Shown here: piece by piece, positions 25,469 through 33,858 of the stretch
Layout: each line of letters begins with the position of its first letter
Numbering within the stretch: position 1 is the first letter of the stretch
Assembly: GCF_021209385.1 (NCBI RefSeq)
Contig: NZ_JAJOIL010000009.1
Coordinates: forward strand, 60,097 to 124,096
Reading direction: 5' to 3'
Length of the DNA stretch: 64,000 nucleotides
Source of the DNA: Seleniivibrio sp.
GTDB lineage: Bacteria; Chrysiogenota; Deferribacteres; Deferribacterales; Geovibrionaceae
Program-made: the position numbers and the translations under genes
Notes under the pieces: generated by a model
Databases searched by the model: none
What the model was told of the DNA's origin: nothing
Seen by the model: the letters and a program-made list of their open reading frames with translations, nothing else

Positions 25469-25921
25469 ATGAGCAAGAATACCTGCATGCAAACTATCGT
25501 CCAGATTAGAAAGCTTTCACGCTTTCTGGACAAATATTCCAAGCACCTCGACAAACAGTATCATGTTACGCTTCCCCAGATGCTGTGCCTTTACGAGATC
25601 ACCAGCAAAAGCTCTATGAACCTGACGGAGCTGACAAAATCTGTCAACCTTAACAACAGCGCCCTCACGGGTATAGTTGACAGACTTGAGAGCAAGGGGT
25701 TTGTTAAGCGCGTTAAAAAAGACGCAGACAGAAGAACCATTTATCTGGAAGCCACTGAAGAGGGTATTAGCTACACCGGTCAGCTCATGAAACAGATGGA
25801 AGAAGATTGCTTTTTTGACAAGAATAAGCTGACTCCCGCGGATCTCCAGAATATCCTGAACACACTGGATATAATAATCAATTCTCTGGATCCGGACATT
25901 AAAAAGATCGAGCTGGAATAG
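25469..25921 (+). CDS. MarR-family transcriptional regulator
   Basis: The protein of 150 residues has the MarR fold: helices around VQIRKLSRFLDKYSKHLDKQYHVTLPQMLCL, recognition region NLTELTKSVNLNNSALTGIVDRLESKGFVKR and wing DADRRTIYLEATEEG. The ATG at 25469 has GGTGG upstream at good spacing, better than an ATG at 25457. Ligand and targets are unknown; it stands alone, followed by a terminator shared with the convergent phosphoesterase gene. Confidence 0.92.
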   Translation: MSKNTCMQTIVQIRKLSRFLDKYSKHLDKQYHVTLPQMLCLYEITSKSSMNLTELTKSVNLNNSALTGIVDRLESKGFVKRVKKDADRRTIYLEATEEGISYTGQLMKQMEEDCFFDKNKLTPADLQNILNTLDIIINSLDPDIKKIELE

Positions 25922-25923
25922 CG

Positions 25924-25954
25924 AAAAAAAGGTCATCCGAGGATGACCTTTTTT
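25924..25954. terminator. Bidirectional intrinsic terminator
   Basis: GGTCATC (25931-25937) pairs with GATGACC (25942-25948) around CGAG; A6 and T6 flank the stem and extend it to 13 bp. It serves the MarR gene and the convergent phosphoesterase gene. Confidence 0.9.
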
Positions 25955-25959
25955 GTATT

Positions 25960-27261
25960 CTAAAGGTTTATTGTCAGATTATTATCTGTCGGCGCACTGT
26001 CCTGTGCAAAGTCATACAATGCTCCTCCAAGCTGAACGGTCGCCGCATCACTGCTCGCCAGCATAGCCTGAACAACCGTCTGGGAAGCCGTGCTTAAAGA
26101 AGCGAAGGTTTCGTCTCCTTTATAGTGGGCAACGTGTATCTCCGCACCTACAGATGCATACTCAGCAGGCAGTCCGTATGCCGGTCCAAGTGTTGCGTAA
26201 AGCTCAATCATCCCCTGTTCGGTAAATTCTTTTTTATATGTATCAAAATCGGTCTTTGAAGGTATGGAGTGTATCTCATTGCTGGTGATATTGAAAGTTT
26301 TTGCAGGTATGTCCAGATTTATTATCCTGTAAGGGCTGGGAGCCGTAACGCCCGAACCTGTTTCAACATCGTAAAGTACGCTGTTTGAGAAGGAATACTT
26401 AACAACATCCTGCGCATGGAAGTGACCTGTGAAAACAATGTTCATGCCTGCATTTGCCAGAGCCGCACCGACAGTTGTGTATTCATCAAGCACATATTCA
26501 GAAAAAAGCAGAGGTTCTGCCGCGAAATGCGCTATTATGCCATGGTGCATCATGCCTATCACAAGATAGTTGTTTGCTTTAGCGATAGCAAGCTTGTCCA
26601 TAATCCAGCTGAGAGTTTCGGCAGATATCTCACCGGAAGTTTCCGGATAGGTTGCATTGTCGTCATATTTGCAGGAGTCAATGGCGAAAAGCCAAACATT
26701 GTCTGCGGGTTCAGCTATATAGCTGAGTGAATTGGAATCTTTGAAAATTGCCTTTGAAAAGCCGCTGTTTTTATGTATGCTTGCAAACTCTTCAGGAGTA
26801 ACTGTAGCAACCTTAGTGGTTGTGCTTCCGCTGAACGAAACGGCATGGGGGTTATTTATGTCGTGGTTTCCGGGGACAACATAAGTGTCTATCCCTGCAT
26901 CGTTGAGCTTTGCCAGAAGCGAAGCTATCTTTTCATGGCTGACCTTCTCACCGTCTTTTGTAAGGTCGCCGGAAACAAGAACGAAATCGAGATCGTCAAC
27001 TTTCAGAAGCTCATCTACCATGGCTTCCATTATTTCAGTGCTTTCGGCGAGCATCTTTCTATCGTTTGAAAGATATTCCTCGAAAGCGGCGCCTGTGGTA
27101 CCGAGAGATGTGTCGTAAACGTGCGGATCGGAAAGAACGGCGAATTTTGCCGTTGTCTGGGTATCTGAATCGTCCGAACATCCTGTCGTAACGCCAAGGG
27201 AAAGAGCCGTACCCACCACGGCTGTTGTGCGGAGAAAATTTCTTCTTGAAATAAAATACAT
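25960..27261 (-). CDS. Tat-exported calcineurin-like metallophosphoesterase, probable lipoprotein
   Basis: The 433-residue protein begins with a twin-arginine signal (SRRNFLRTT) followed by a hydrophobic run and TTGC, a possible lipobox. The phosphoesterase motifs follow: VLSDPHVYD, VSGDLTKDGE, VPGNHDI, GMMHHG and FTGHFHAQD. Exported enzymes of this type hydrolyse phosphomonoesters or nucleotides in the periplasm, and folding before export fits its metal site. The Shine-Dalgarno GGAGG lies inside an 8-bp hairpin. It sits downstream of trpA after a 102-bp gap. Confidence 0.88.
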   Translation of the reverse strand: MYFISRRNFLRTTAVVGTALSLGVTTGCSDDSDTQTTAKFAVLSDPHVYDTSLGTTGAAFEEYLSNDRKMLAESTEIMEAMVDELLKVDDLDFVLVSGDLTKDGEKVSHEKIASLLAKLNDAGIDTYVVPGNHDINNPHAVSFSGSTTTKVATVTPEEFASIHKNSGFSKAIFKDSNSLSYIAEPADNVWLFAIDSCKYDDNATYPETSGEISAETLSWIMDKLAIAKANNYLVIGMMHHGIIAHFAAEPLLFSEYVLDEYTTVGAALANAGMNIVFTGHFHAQDVVKYSFSNSVLYDVETGSGVTAPSPYRIINLDIPAKTFNITSNEIHSIPSKTDFDTYKKEFTEQGMIELYATLGPAYGLPAEYASVGAEIHVAHYKGDETFASLSTASQTVVQAMLASSDAATVQLGGALYDFAQDSAPTDNNLTINL

Positions 27262-27263
27262 AA

Positions 27264-27297
27264 AGAGACCTCCGAATAATATTCTTCAAAGGTCTCT
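27264..27297 (-). promoter_or_regulatory. Hairpin burying the Shine-Dalgarno of the Tat phosphoesterase
   Basis: AGAGACCT (27264-27271 on the plus strand) pairs with AGGTCTCT (27290-27297). On the minus-strand mRNA the 3' arm overlaps GGAGG (27273-27269), the ribosome-binding site of the ATG at 27261. No U-tract follows, so it is not a terminator. Confidence 0.5.
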
Positions 27298-27363
27298 ATA
27301 ATCTATTAACTACACAGGTCTATCATACTATTGTCCAATTTTGAACAAATATGATTATGCTGT

Positions 27364-28062
27364 TTAACGAAACTGCTCTATGTATTTGCAGAACTCACTG
27401 AAATCTTTCTGTCGCTTCACAACTTCAGTACCGATAACAAATCCTCCGGTGGCATTGAGCGCACGCTCGGCATCCTCTTTGGTGCGGATTCCGAAGCCTG
27501 TGACAACGGGTTTGCTTGTCAGTTTTTTCGCAATGTCGGCTTTGTTGTTAACAGCACCCTTTTTATCGGAACCTGTAACGCCCATAATGCTGATGTAATA
27601 TACAAAAGGAGCTTTCGTATCTTTCACTGCTTCTATATCTTCATCTCTGGAAACAGGTGTTACAAAAGGGATTATCGGGATAGAAAGCCCTTTATCGGTC
27701 ATCCAGCTATGCATACGGGTCGGCAGGTCGGGGATGATAACGCCGCTTAAAATATCGCCGAAATCGTCTGAAAACTTCTTCTCGCCGTAGCCGTGGATTA
27801 TGTTTGCGTATGTCATGACGGTGGCTTTGATTGACGGGGATTTCTGCTTCATCTCGCGAACGTCGCTCATGATGGCTTCAATGTCCACGCCGTTCATCAC
27901 AGCCTCGTGTATGGCAGATGCGATAACGGGACCGTCCGCAACCGGTTCGCTGAAAGGAATACCGACCTCTATGAACTCAAAACCAGCCGCCGCAACGGCA
28001 TTCAGGCATTTTTTGAACTGCTCCCTATCAGGGTAGCCGCCTACGATATAAAAACCTCTCAT
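27364..28062 (-). CDS. trpA: Tryptophan synthase alpha subunit
   Basis: The 232-residue TIM-barrel protein has [25 protein letters not shown], carrying the catalytic Glu and Asp, plus [10 protein letters not shown] and [14 protein letters not shown] at the phosphate site. It cleaves indole-3-glycerol phosphate to indole and passes it to TrpB. It is about 30 residues shorter than usual, mainly at the N-terminus. It overlaps trpB by 4 bp and ends the trp operon. Confidence 0.96.
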   Translation of the reverse strand: MRGFYIVGGYPDREQFKKCLNAVAAAGFEFIEVGIPFSEPVADGPVIASAIHEAVMNGVDIEAIMSDVREMKQKSPSIKATVMTYANIIHGYGEKKFSDDFGDILSGVIIPDLPTRMHSWMTDKGLSIPIIPFVTPVSRDEDIEAVKDTKAPFVYYISIMGVTGSDKKGAVNNKADIAKKLTSKPVVTGFGIRTKEDAERALNATGGFVIGTEVVKRQKDFSEFCKYIEQFR

Positions 28063-29225
28063 ATAAGCCCCCTTTCAAGAATAGCCGCCATGTCCTTGTC
28101 GCCTCTTCCAGAAAGATTCACAAGAACTTTTTTGCCTTTGAACTGTTCTTTATTTTCGATTACATACGCAAGCGCATGGCTTGATTCCAGCGCAGGTATT
28201 ATGCCCTCTTTGCGGGTAAGCATTTTGAAAGCGTTAAGCGCTTCATCGTCGCGCACATAGCCGTATTTCACCCTTCCGCTGTCGTTCAGCGCCGCGTGTG
28301 CAGGTCCTATACCGGGATAGTCAAGTCCAGCGGAGATGGAGTGAACATCAGCCACCTGAAACTGGGGTGTCTGCACCAGATAGGAAAAAGCGCCGTGGAG
28401 TATTCCTGGCTTGCCCATGCCTATTGTTCTGGCATGTTCGCCGTCTTTGTCGGACACACCGCCCGCCTCTACGCCGAATATCTCAATTTTCTGGTTGTCC
28501 AGAAATCCCTGAAAAATACCTATGGCGTTACTTCCGCCTCCGACACAGGCAACCACGCAGTCGGGGTCAAATCCAAGTTCTTTACATTGAGCGTTCGCCT
28601 CTATACCTATGACGGACTGAAAATATGCAACCATTTCAGGGAAAGGATAAGGACCTACGATACTGCCGATAATGTAATGTGTGGTTTCAACGCTTGCCAC
28701 CCATTCACGCAATGCGGCGTTTGTCGCATCTTTCAGAGTGCGCTGCCCATCCTGAACACGAACCACTTCCGCGCCGAGAAGCTCCATCCGCTTAACGTTC
28801 GGTTCCTGTCTGCGCGCGTCCACCTCACCCATAAAAACAGTACATTCCATACCGAACAGAGCCGCCGCAGTTGCCGAGGCAACACCGTGCTGACCTGCTC
28901 CTGTTTCTGCTATAACCCTGTTCTTGCCCATATATTTCGTAACAAGAGCCTGACCAAGCGTATTGTTCACCTTGTGCGCACCTGTGTGCATCAGGTCTTC
29001 ACGTTTAAGATAAAGCTCACATCCGAGTTCTCTTGAAAGGTTTTCAGCTTTATAAACGGGAGTAGGTCTTCCCGCATACGAACGAAGGAGCGTATCCAAC
29101 TCTGCTTTGAACTTATCGTCTTTTTTAAGTTTGTTGTACCAGAACTCCAGCTCGTCCAGAGCAGGAATCAGGGTCTCAGGTACGAACTGTCCGCCGTACT
29201 CCCCAAAAAACATCTTTTTATCCAT
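28059..29225 (-). CDS. trpB: Tryptophan synthase beta subunit
   Basis: The protein of 388 residues is a TrpB1-type enzyme: [19 protein letters not shown], the PLP lysine in [24 protein letters not shown] and the phosphate loop VGGGSNAIG. It condenses indole with serine. The ATG at 29225 has GAGG seven bases upstream and lies inside the end of trpF (8-bp overlap); a further upstream start is not supported. Followed by trpA with a 4-bp overlap. Confidence 0.97.
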   Translation of the reverse strand: MDKKMFFGEYGGQFVPETLIPALDELEFWYNKLKKDDKFKAELDTLLRSYAGRPTPVYKAENLSRELGCELYLKREDLMHTGAHKVNNTLGQALVTKYMGKNRVIAETGAGQHGVASATAAALFGMECTVFMGEVDARRQEPNVKRMELLGAEVVRVQDGQRTLKDATNAALREWVASVETTHYIIGSIVGPYPFPEMVAYFQSVIGIEANAQCKELGFDPDCVVACVGGGSNAIGIFQGFLDNQKIEIFGVEAGGVSDKDGEHARTIGMGKPGILHGAFSYLVQTPQFQVADVHSISAGLDYPGIGPAHAALNDSGRVKYGYVRDDEALNAFKMLTRKEGIIPALESSHALAYVIENKEQFKGKKVLVNLSGRGDKDMAAILERGLI

Positions 29226-29748
29226 TGTATGCCTCATTAGCATTTTTTATAAACTCTGCTATCTTACTGATATCTTTAACGCCGTCAGTCTCAACCCCGC
29301 TGGACACGTCCACGCCGAACGGTCTGTAACGGCGTATCACGTCACCGACGTTCTTCGGTGTAAGCCCTCCGGCAAGAATGAGCCTGTGGCGGAACCCTGA
29401 AATCCATTCGGGATACTCGCAGGTTTCGCCCCTGCCGCTGCTCTTGTCGAACAGGAAATAACGGAACGTACCGGTGGGTATCTCATGTCCGCTGAGAATA
29501 TGATTCACAGCAACATTCGCATCATGCGCCTGAATGAAATCCGTTTCATAACTTTCGCACTCTGCCAGAGTAAACCCGACAGCACAGGTCTGCACCCTGC
29601 CCTGCACAACCGCCGCGATGGAATTTGCCGCTTCGGGCGTAATGTATCTTTTGCTTTTTTCGTGCGCAACAAAACCTATCATGTCAGCGCCAAGCTCAAT
29701 ACATTTTTCCGCTGTGGCAAGGTCTTTGATACCGCATATTTTTATCAC
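29218..29748 (-). CDS. trpF: Phosphoribosylanthranilate isomerase
   Basis: The 176-residue protein has [27 protein letters not shown] with the catalytic Cys, the HGxE-like region replaced by [11 protein letters not shown], and [14 protein letters not shown] ... [16 protein letters not shown] at the phosphate site with the catalytic Asp. It performs the Amadori step of tryptophan synthesis. It is shorter than the usual ~200 residues. It overlaps trpC by 4 bp and trpB by 8 bp. Confidence 0.95.
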   Translation of the reverse strand: MIKICGIKDLATAEKCIELGADMIGFVAHEKSKRYITPEAANSIAAVVQGRVQTCAVGFTLAECESYETDFIQAHDANVAVNHILSGHEIPTGTFRYFLFDKSSGRGETCEYPEWISGFRHRLILAGGLTPKNVGDVIRRYRPFGVDVSSGVETDGVKDISKIAEFIKNANEAYNG

Positions 29749-30500
29749 GCTTTAAGTCCCGCAGCCATATCGGAAAATACTGCCTGCGGATCGGGCGATG
29801 ACATAAGCCCGGAACCCACAAGAAAGGCATCCGCTCCAGCCGCACGCATTTTGCGGATATCATCCACGCACTTCATGCCGCTTTCAGCCACTTTGAAGTG
29901 TTTTTTATCAAGACGGGAGATTATACCCGCCGCCTTGTCCATATCTATCTCAAGCGTCTTCAGATTGCGCGCGTTCACGCCGACAATGTCGGGGTTTGCG
30001 CCTGAAACGATGTCGTATTCCTCTTCCTCGTGTATCTCCGTCAGGACAGCCAGCCCCTTTGATTTTGCATAAAGATAGAGCCTCTCGTAATCCTCTTTTG
30101 AAAGTGCTGACGCCATCAGAAGAACAGCGTCCGCACCGAAAACGTATGCGGCGTATATCTGCTTCTCGTCAATGATGAAATCCTTGCAGAGAACAGGCAG
30201 ATCAATGCTGTTTGCAACGTCCCGCAGATACTCAAAACTGCCCTTAAAAAACTCTTTATCTGTCAGCACGCTCACCGCGCCTGCACCCATCAATTCATAG
30301 CGTTTTGCGGTCTCAACAGGGTCTGCATCGACGTTTATATCACCAAGCGTAGGCGACGCTTTTTTGACTTCACAGATAAATGGTTTCACCGTAAGGCTCG
30401 CCCTGAAATCCAGGAATTTCTTTTTGCGCGGAAAGAACGGAACAGTAAAGTGCTTCATCTCGTTTCGTTTATTTTCCAGTATCTTTTCAAGCACTGACAT
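29745..30500 (-). CDS. trpC: Indole-3-glycerol phosphate synthase
   Basis: The 251-residue TIM barrel has FICEVKKASPTLGDIN (KxSPS-type catalytic Lys; the final Ser of the motif is Thr here), VLCKDFIIDEKQIYAA, LTEIHEEEEYD, NARNLKTLEID and AESGM ... AFLVGSGLM. It decarboxylates and closes carboxyphenylamino-deoxyribulose phosphate to indole-glycerol phosphate. It is a single-function protein, not fused to TrpF. One base separates it from trpD and 4 bp overlap trpF. Confidence 0.95.
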   Translation of the reverse strand: MSVLEKILENKRNEMKHFTVPFFPRKKKFLDFRASLTVKPFICEVKKASPTLGDINVDADPVETAKRYELMGAGAVSVLTDKEFFKGSFEYLRDVANSIDLPVLCKDFIIDEKQIYAAYVFGADAVLLMASALSKEDYERLYLYAKSKGLAVLTEIHEEEEYDIVSGANPDIVGVNARNLKTLEIDMDKAAGIISRLDKKHFKVAESGMKCVDDIRKMRAAGADAFLVGSGLMSSPDPQAVFSDMAAGLKA

Positions 30501-30501
30501 C

Positions 30502-31491
30502 TTATATGCTCCTCAGACTTGCAAGCTTTTCAAGCACGACACCTGACTTTATTGTCTCAAGTGCCAGTCTGTAGCCATCGCGAATGCTCTCCGTCTTTCC
30601 GAAGACAGTGAGTGCCAGACCCGCGTTCAGAGCTATCAGTTTTGAAAAATCGCCGCCGTCTGCGGATATCGCCTTATTAAAGAAGAAACCTGCATCCTCA
30701 TTGGTTTTCACGACAGGCATCTGGAAAGGTGTGAAAAATTCAGCAGGATTGATGTAATGCTTGATTATCCTGCCGCCGGAAACCTCATGAACCTCTGTGG
30801 GGGCGAAAGAGGATATCTCGTCGTATCCGTCCAGAGACGAATACACAGCCACCCTGTCACGCCCCAGCATCAGAAGGCTTTCGGCAAGGATCGCCAGCTT
30901 GTCGCGCATAGCCATGCCCACTATCTGCCCGCCGACATTGGCGGGGTTTGCAAGCGGTCCCAGAAAGTTGAATATCGTGGGAACGCGCAGTTTTTTGCGT
31001 ACGGCGCCTGCATATTTAAGCGCAGGGTGGTACATAGGGGCAAAAAGGAATGCGAAATTATGTTTATTGAAATAGCTCTGCATCTCCGCTTTTTCGCTGT
31101 TAACGGGAACACCCGACATCTCAAATATATCCGCAGAGCCAACAACTCCGCTCACTGCGCGGTTTCCGTGTTTTACCACAGGATAGCCCATGGCAGCCAG
31201 CAGAACCGCTACCGCAGAGGAAACATTCATGGTCGATTTACCGCTTCCGCCTGTTCCGCATGTGTCGTAAACCTGCATATCTGTATCAAAAACTATCTTT
31301 TTTTCGTTCATGGCGCGGGCGGCTCCGGCTATCTCGTCCACCGTTTCGCCGCGCAGACGCATGGAGATGAGTATTCCGGCTATCTCCGCCTCTTCAAGTT
31401 TGCCGTCCATCATATCAATGAACGCGCTGTATGTTTCTTCAAAGGAAAGGCTTACGCCCATACAGGATTTTTTTACAAGTTCCGCACTCAT
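30502..31491 (-). CDS. trpD: Anthranilate phosphoribosyltransferase
   Basis: The protein of 329 residues has YDTCGTGGSGKSTMNVSSAVAV at the PRPP site, where the usual GTGGDG is GTGGSG, then VKHGNRAVS and FLFAPMYHPALKYAGAVRKKL and FNFLGPLANPA. It transfers phosphoribose to anthranilate. The ATG at 31491 forms an ATGA overlap with trpG, which decides the start over an upstream codon at 31506. It is not fused to the glutaminase. Confidence 0.95.
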   Translation of the reverse strand: MSAELVKKSCMGVSLSFEETYSAFIDMMDGKLEEAEIAGILISMRLRGETVDEIAGAARAMNEKKIVFDTDMQVYDTCGTGGSGKSTMNVSSAVAVLLAAMGYPVVKHGNRAVSGVVGSADIFEMSGVPVNSEKAEMQSYFNKHNFAFLFAPMYHPALKYAGAVRKKLRVPTIFNFLGPLANPANVGGQIVGMAMRDKLAILAESLLMLGRDRVAVYSSLDGYDEISSFAPTEVHEVSGGRIIKHYINPAEFFTPFQMPVVKTNEDAGFFFNKAISADGGDFSKLIALNAGLALTVFGKTESIRDGYRLALETIKSGVVLEKLASLRSI

Positions 31492-32048
31492 TTTGACACC
31501 CCGCATATATTCATAAAGTTTTTAGCCATAACGTCACCATAGGCGCTTAGAACTGATTCGGGGTGAAACTGCACCCCGTAAAGTTTGTTCCCTTCGTCCT
31601 CCATGCCCATGCACTCGCCGTCGGAAACGGCTGTCGCAGTCATAACGCTTTCAGGAGCCGCTACAGCCAGCGAGTGATAGCGAACGGCTGTAAATCCGTC
31701 GGGAATACCTGCAAACAGTCTTGACTCTCCGGTCTTTTTCATAATGTCTGTTTTGCCGTGCATGATAGTCTTCGCACTTCGTATTTCATATCCCATGTGG
31801 TACCCCATAGCCTGCATCCCCAGACAAACACCCATCATGGGTATCTTACCAGTGTACATCTCAAGGTATTTCAATGTAGTGCCTGAGTTCGCAGGGTTTG
31901 AAGGTCCGGGGGAAAGGATGATACCCTTATAGCCGTCCGCCGCTTTAAACTCTGTGTTTTTTATAACGTCGACCTCTGCGCCTGCCAGTCTGAAAAGCGC
32001 GTACAGGTTGTATGTGAACGAATCGTAGTTATCAACCAACAGAAACAT
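31488..32048 (-). CDS. trpG: Anthranilate synthase component II (glutamine amidotransferase)
   Basis: The 186-residue class I amidotransferase starts FLLVDNYDSFTYNLYALF and has the oxyanion/nucleophile segments LSPGPSNP and MGVCLGMQAMGY (catalytic Cys) and the catalytic His-Glu in GVQFHPESVLS. It supplies ammonia to TrpE. It overlaps trpE by 17 bp and trpD by 4 bp, fitting stoichiometric expression. A role shared with p-aminobenzoate synthase cannot be excluded. Confidence 0.95.
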   Translation of the reverse strand: MFLLVDNYDSFTYNLYALFRLAGAEVDVIKNTEFKAADGYKGIILSPGPSNPANSGTTLKYLEMYTGKIPMMGVCLGMQAMGYHMGYEIRSAKTIMHGKTDIMKKTGESRLFAGIPDGFTAVRYHSLAVAAPESVMTATAVSDGECMGMEDEGNKLYGVQFHPESVLSAYGDVMAKNFMNICGVSK

Positions 32049-33513
32049 CTCTTCCCTCCGCTGCCGCTATTGTTTTGTATGCGGCGAATAGTGCGCCAAG
32101 TTTGTTCTCGACCTCTTTGAACTCTGTTTCAGGAACGGAATCGTAAACTATTCCGCCGCCTGCGCGAAGCACTGTCTCTTTCGGAGTGACAAACGCACTG
32201 CGTATGGTTATGCATGTGTCCATGTTGCCGCTGTATCCGAAATAGCCCACGCATCCGGCATAGAAACCGCGCTCGGATTTTTCATACTGCTCGATAAGCT
32301 CCATCGCTCTCACTTTCGGAGCGCCTGAAACTGTTCCTGCAGGAAAGCATCTCATGAAAAGTTCGAGAGGGTTGGCGGAATCTTCAAGCTGTCCCTCAAC
32401 CTCGCTTACAATGTGAATGACGTGGCTGTACACTTCCGGAATAAATTCCTGAACAACTTTAACGCTTTCAGGTTTACAGCAGGTATAAAGATCATTGCGG
32501 GCAAGATCCAGAAGCATAAGGTGTTCCGAACACTCTTTTTTGTCAGCAAGGAGTGCTTTCTTTGCCGCTTCCACGTCTTCCATTATGGGGCTTGTGCCTG
32601 CGATGGGTTTCAGAGTAGCTTTTCTGCCAGCCACCTTAAGGTGTATCTCAGGAGATGAACCAAGTAAAACCTCTTTACCAAATTTCAGAAAAAACATATA
32701 TGGAGAAGGATTAATGTTACGGAGAGCCCTGTAAAGACTAAGTGGATTTAAACGCCCCTGAATGCGGTATGCATTACTGAAAACAATCTGTATGGCTTCG
32801 CCATCCTTTATCTCTTTTTTCACCTGCTCAACACAGCGCATATACTCATCTTTTTCCATGTCCTTAACTATTTCGCAGTTGAGGTCTGAATCGAAGTTGT
32901 CAAAGTTAAAACGGTTCAGGTCGCCGCTCATCTTCTGTGTGCGTTTCATAGCCTTGTCGTATGCCTCTTCGCCGCCTTCGGTTTTAACGCTGACAGCAGC
33001 ATAGAGTTTTGAGAGGTGGTTGTCGAACACAAAGAACTCGTCAACTTCCATGAAACCGAGCAGTTTGTTATCTTTTGAGCATTTAACGGGCTTTTTCAGG
33101 ATATTCATGTAGTTTATGGATTCGTAAGCGAAGAATCCCGCAAAACCGCCTGCAAAATCACCGAATTTGCCGTCATTAAAGCCTTTTTCAGCATAAAACT
33201 GCTGTGCCATGTAATCCATGGGGTTCATTGAAAACGTTTTCTTTTTTCCGCCTGATTTTTCCGTGACAGTGTCGTTTTGAAATGTGATAACTCTTTTGGG
33301 GTTGTTTCCGAAAAATGAGAAACGGGAGAATGTCTTGTCCAGATTCGCACTCTCCAGAAGGAACACGTTCTCTTCGTTGGTAAAGTTGCGCAGGAGCGAA
33401 ATTGGTGTGAAGGTGTCACCCATGATCTCCCGATATACAGTGACTCTGCCGTAATCCTTTGCCAGTTTCATAAATGTTTCCCTGTCTGGGTAAACGGGCT
33501 GTCTGAGGTTCAT
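32032..33513 (-). CDS. trpE: Anthranilate synthase component I
   Basis: The 493-residue chorismate-utilising enzyme has an N-terminal regulatory part with LLESANLDKTFSRFSFFG (the LLES tryptophan-feedback element) and the catalytic C-half with FSNAYRI, LLGSSPEIHLKV, PIAGTSP, DLARNDLYTCC and FPAGTVSGAPKVRAMELIEQYE. It converts chorismate to anthranilate. AAGGAG is six bases from the ATG. It is the first structural gene after the trp leader, from which two tandem terminators and a repeat element separate it. Confidence 0.96.
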   Translation of the reverse strand: MNLRQPVYPDRETFMKLAKDYGRVTVYREIMGDTFTPISLLRNFTNEENVFLLESANLDKTFSRFSFFGNNPKRVITFQNDTVTEKSGGKKKTFSMNPMDYMAQQFYAEKGFNDGKFGDFAGGFAGFFAYESINYMNILKKPVKCSKDNKLLGFMEVDEFFVFDNHLSKLYAAVSVKTEGGEEAYDKAMKRTQKMSGDLNRFNFDNFDSDLNCEIVKDMEKDEYMRCVEQVKKEIKDGEAIQIVFSNAYRIQGRLNPLSLYRALRNINPSPYMFFLKFGKEVLLGSSPEIHLKVAGRKATLKPIAGTSPIMEDVEAAKKALLADKKECSEHLMLLDLARNDLYTCCKPESVKVVQEFIPEVYSHVIHIVSEVEGQLEDSANPLELFMRCFPAGTVSGAPKVRAMELIEQYEKSERGFYAGCVGYFGYSGNMDTCITIRSAFVTPKETVLRAGGGIVYDSVPETEFKEVENKLGALFAAYKTIAAAEGRDVSVG

Positions 33514-33545
33514 TTTATCTCCTTATGTGTTACTTACAAATTAAT

Positions 33546-33617
33546 GAGACTGCCGCGTCAGCCTTCGGCTTCCTCGCAGAGACGTCTTCGCGAGGAGCGT
33601 CAGCGACGCGGCGATCT
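33546..33617. repeat. Dispersed palindromic (REP-like) repeat
   Basis: Nested inverted repeats: outer arms GCCGCGTC (33552-33559) and GACGCGGC (33605-33612), inner arms TCCTCGC and GCGAGGA. A related but diverged copy lies at 19982-20065. It sits in the trpE leader, downstream of the attenuator. Confidence 0.7.
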
Positions 33618-33660
33618 ATTTTTTTTATAATCTTGTCATTATCCTTGTTGTTTAAATTCA

Positions 33661-33695
33661 AAAAAAAAAGGCCGTGGTCTTTTCAGAACACGGCC
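33661..33695 (-). terminator. Second terminator of the trp leader
   Basis: On the minus strand GGCCGTG (33695-33689) pairs with CACGGCC (33676-33670) and is followed by T9. It lies 17 bases after the first terminator's T-run, a tandem arrangement ahead of trpE. Confidence 0.8.
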
Positions 33696-33707
33696 CTGTA
33701 AGGCAAC

Positions 33708-33765
33708 AAAAAAGCCGTGCGGTTTTCACCGCACGGCTGTTATACACAATCTCATGGCGAAAACC
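33708..33765 (-). promoter_or_regulatory. trp attenuator: terminator 1 and candidate antiterminator
   Basis: Terminator 1 is a perfect 11-bp stem (33738-33728 with 33723-33713, loop GAAA on the minus strand) followed by T5. The leader segment GGTTTTCGCC (33765-33756) can instead pair over 10 bp (one G.U) with GGTGAAAACC (33730-33721), which takes the top of the terminator. A third pairing joins the Trp-codon region (33789-33779) to the same leader segment. The set has the logic of ribosome-mediated attenuation. Confidence 0.75.
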
Positions 33766-33768
33766 TTC

Positions 33769-33831
33769 TTATATAACAGAAGAACGCCACCACCAATTTT
33801 TAACGTTTGTTTTAGCTACAAAAATATTCAT
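33769..33831 (-). CDS. trpL: trp leader peptide with three consecutive Trp codons
   Basis: A 20-codon frame on the minus strand ends in NWWWRSSVI; TGG-TGG-TGG occupies 33795-33787. It is followed 31 bases after its stop by a strong terminator and then by trpE. The start is uncertain: ATG at 33831 has no Shine-Dalgarno but coincides with the start point predicted from TTGACT (33866-33861), 17 bp, CATTAT (33843-33838); an in-frame ATG at 33846 would add five residues and has AAGGGA upstream. Stalling at the Trp codons should favour the antiterminator. Confidence 0.8.
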   Translation of the reverse strand: MNIFVAKTNVKNWWWRSSVI

Positions 33832-33858
33832 GAACGTATAATGCATAATCTTTATCCC

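Noticed and set aside
28296..29036. 246-codon open frame opposite trpB
   Set aside because: Cys/His-rich shadow of a strongly conserved gene; no start signal and no domain.
30757..31542. 261-codon open frame opposite trpD
   Set aside because: Antisense shadow; the minus-strand frame matches TrpD throughout.
33661..33738. The two GC-rich stems before trpE as a CRISPR-like or repeat array
   Set aside because: The two stems differ in sequence, each has its own U-tract and they fit tandem terminators of the trp leader.
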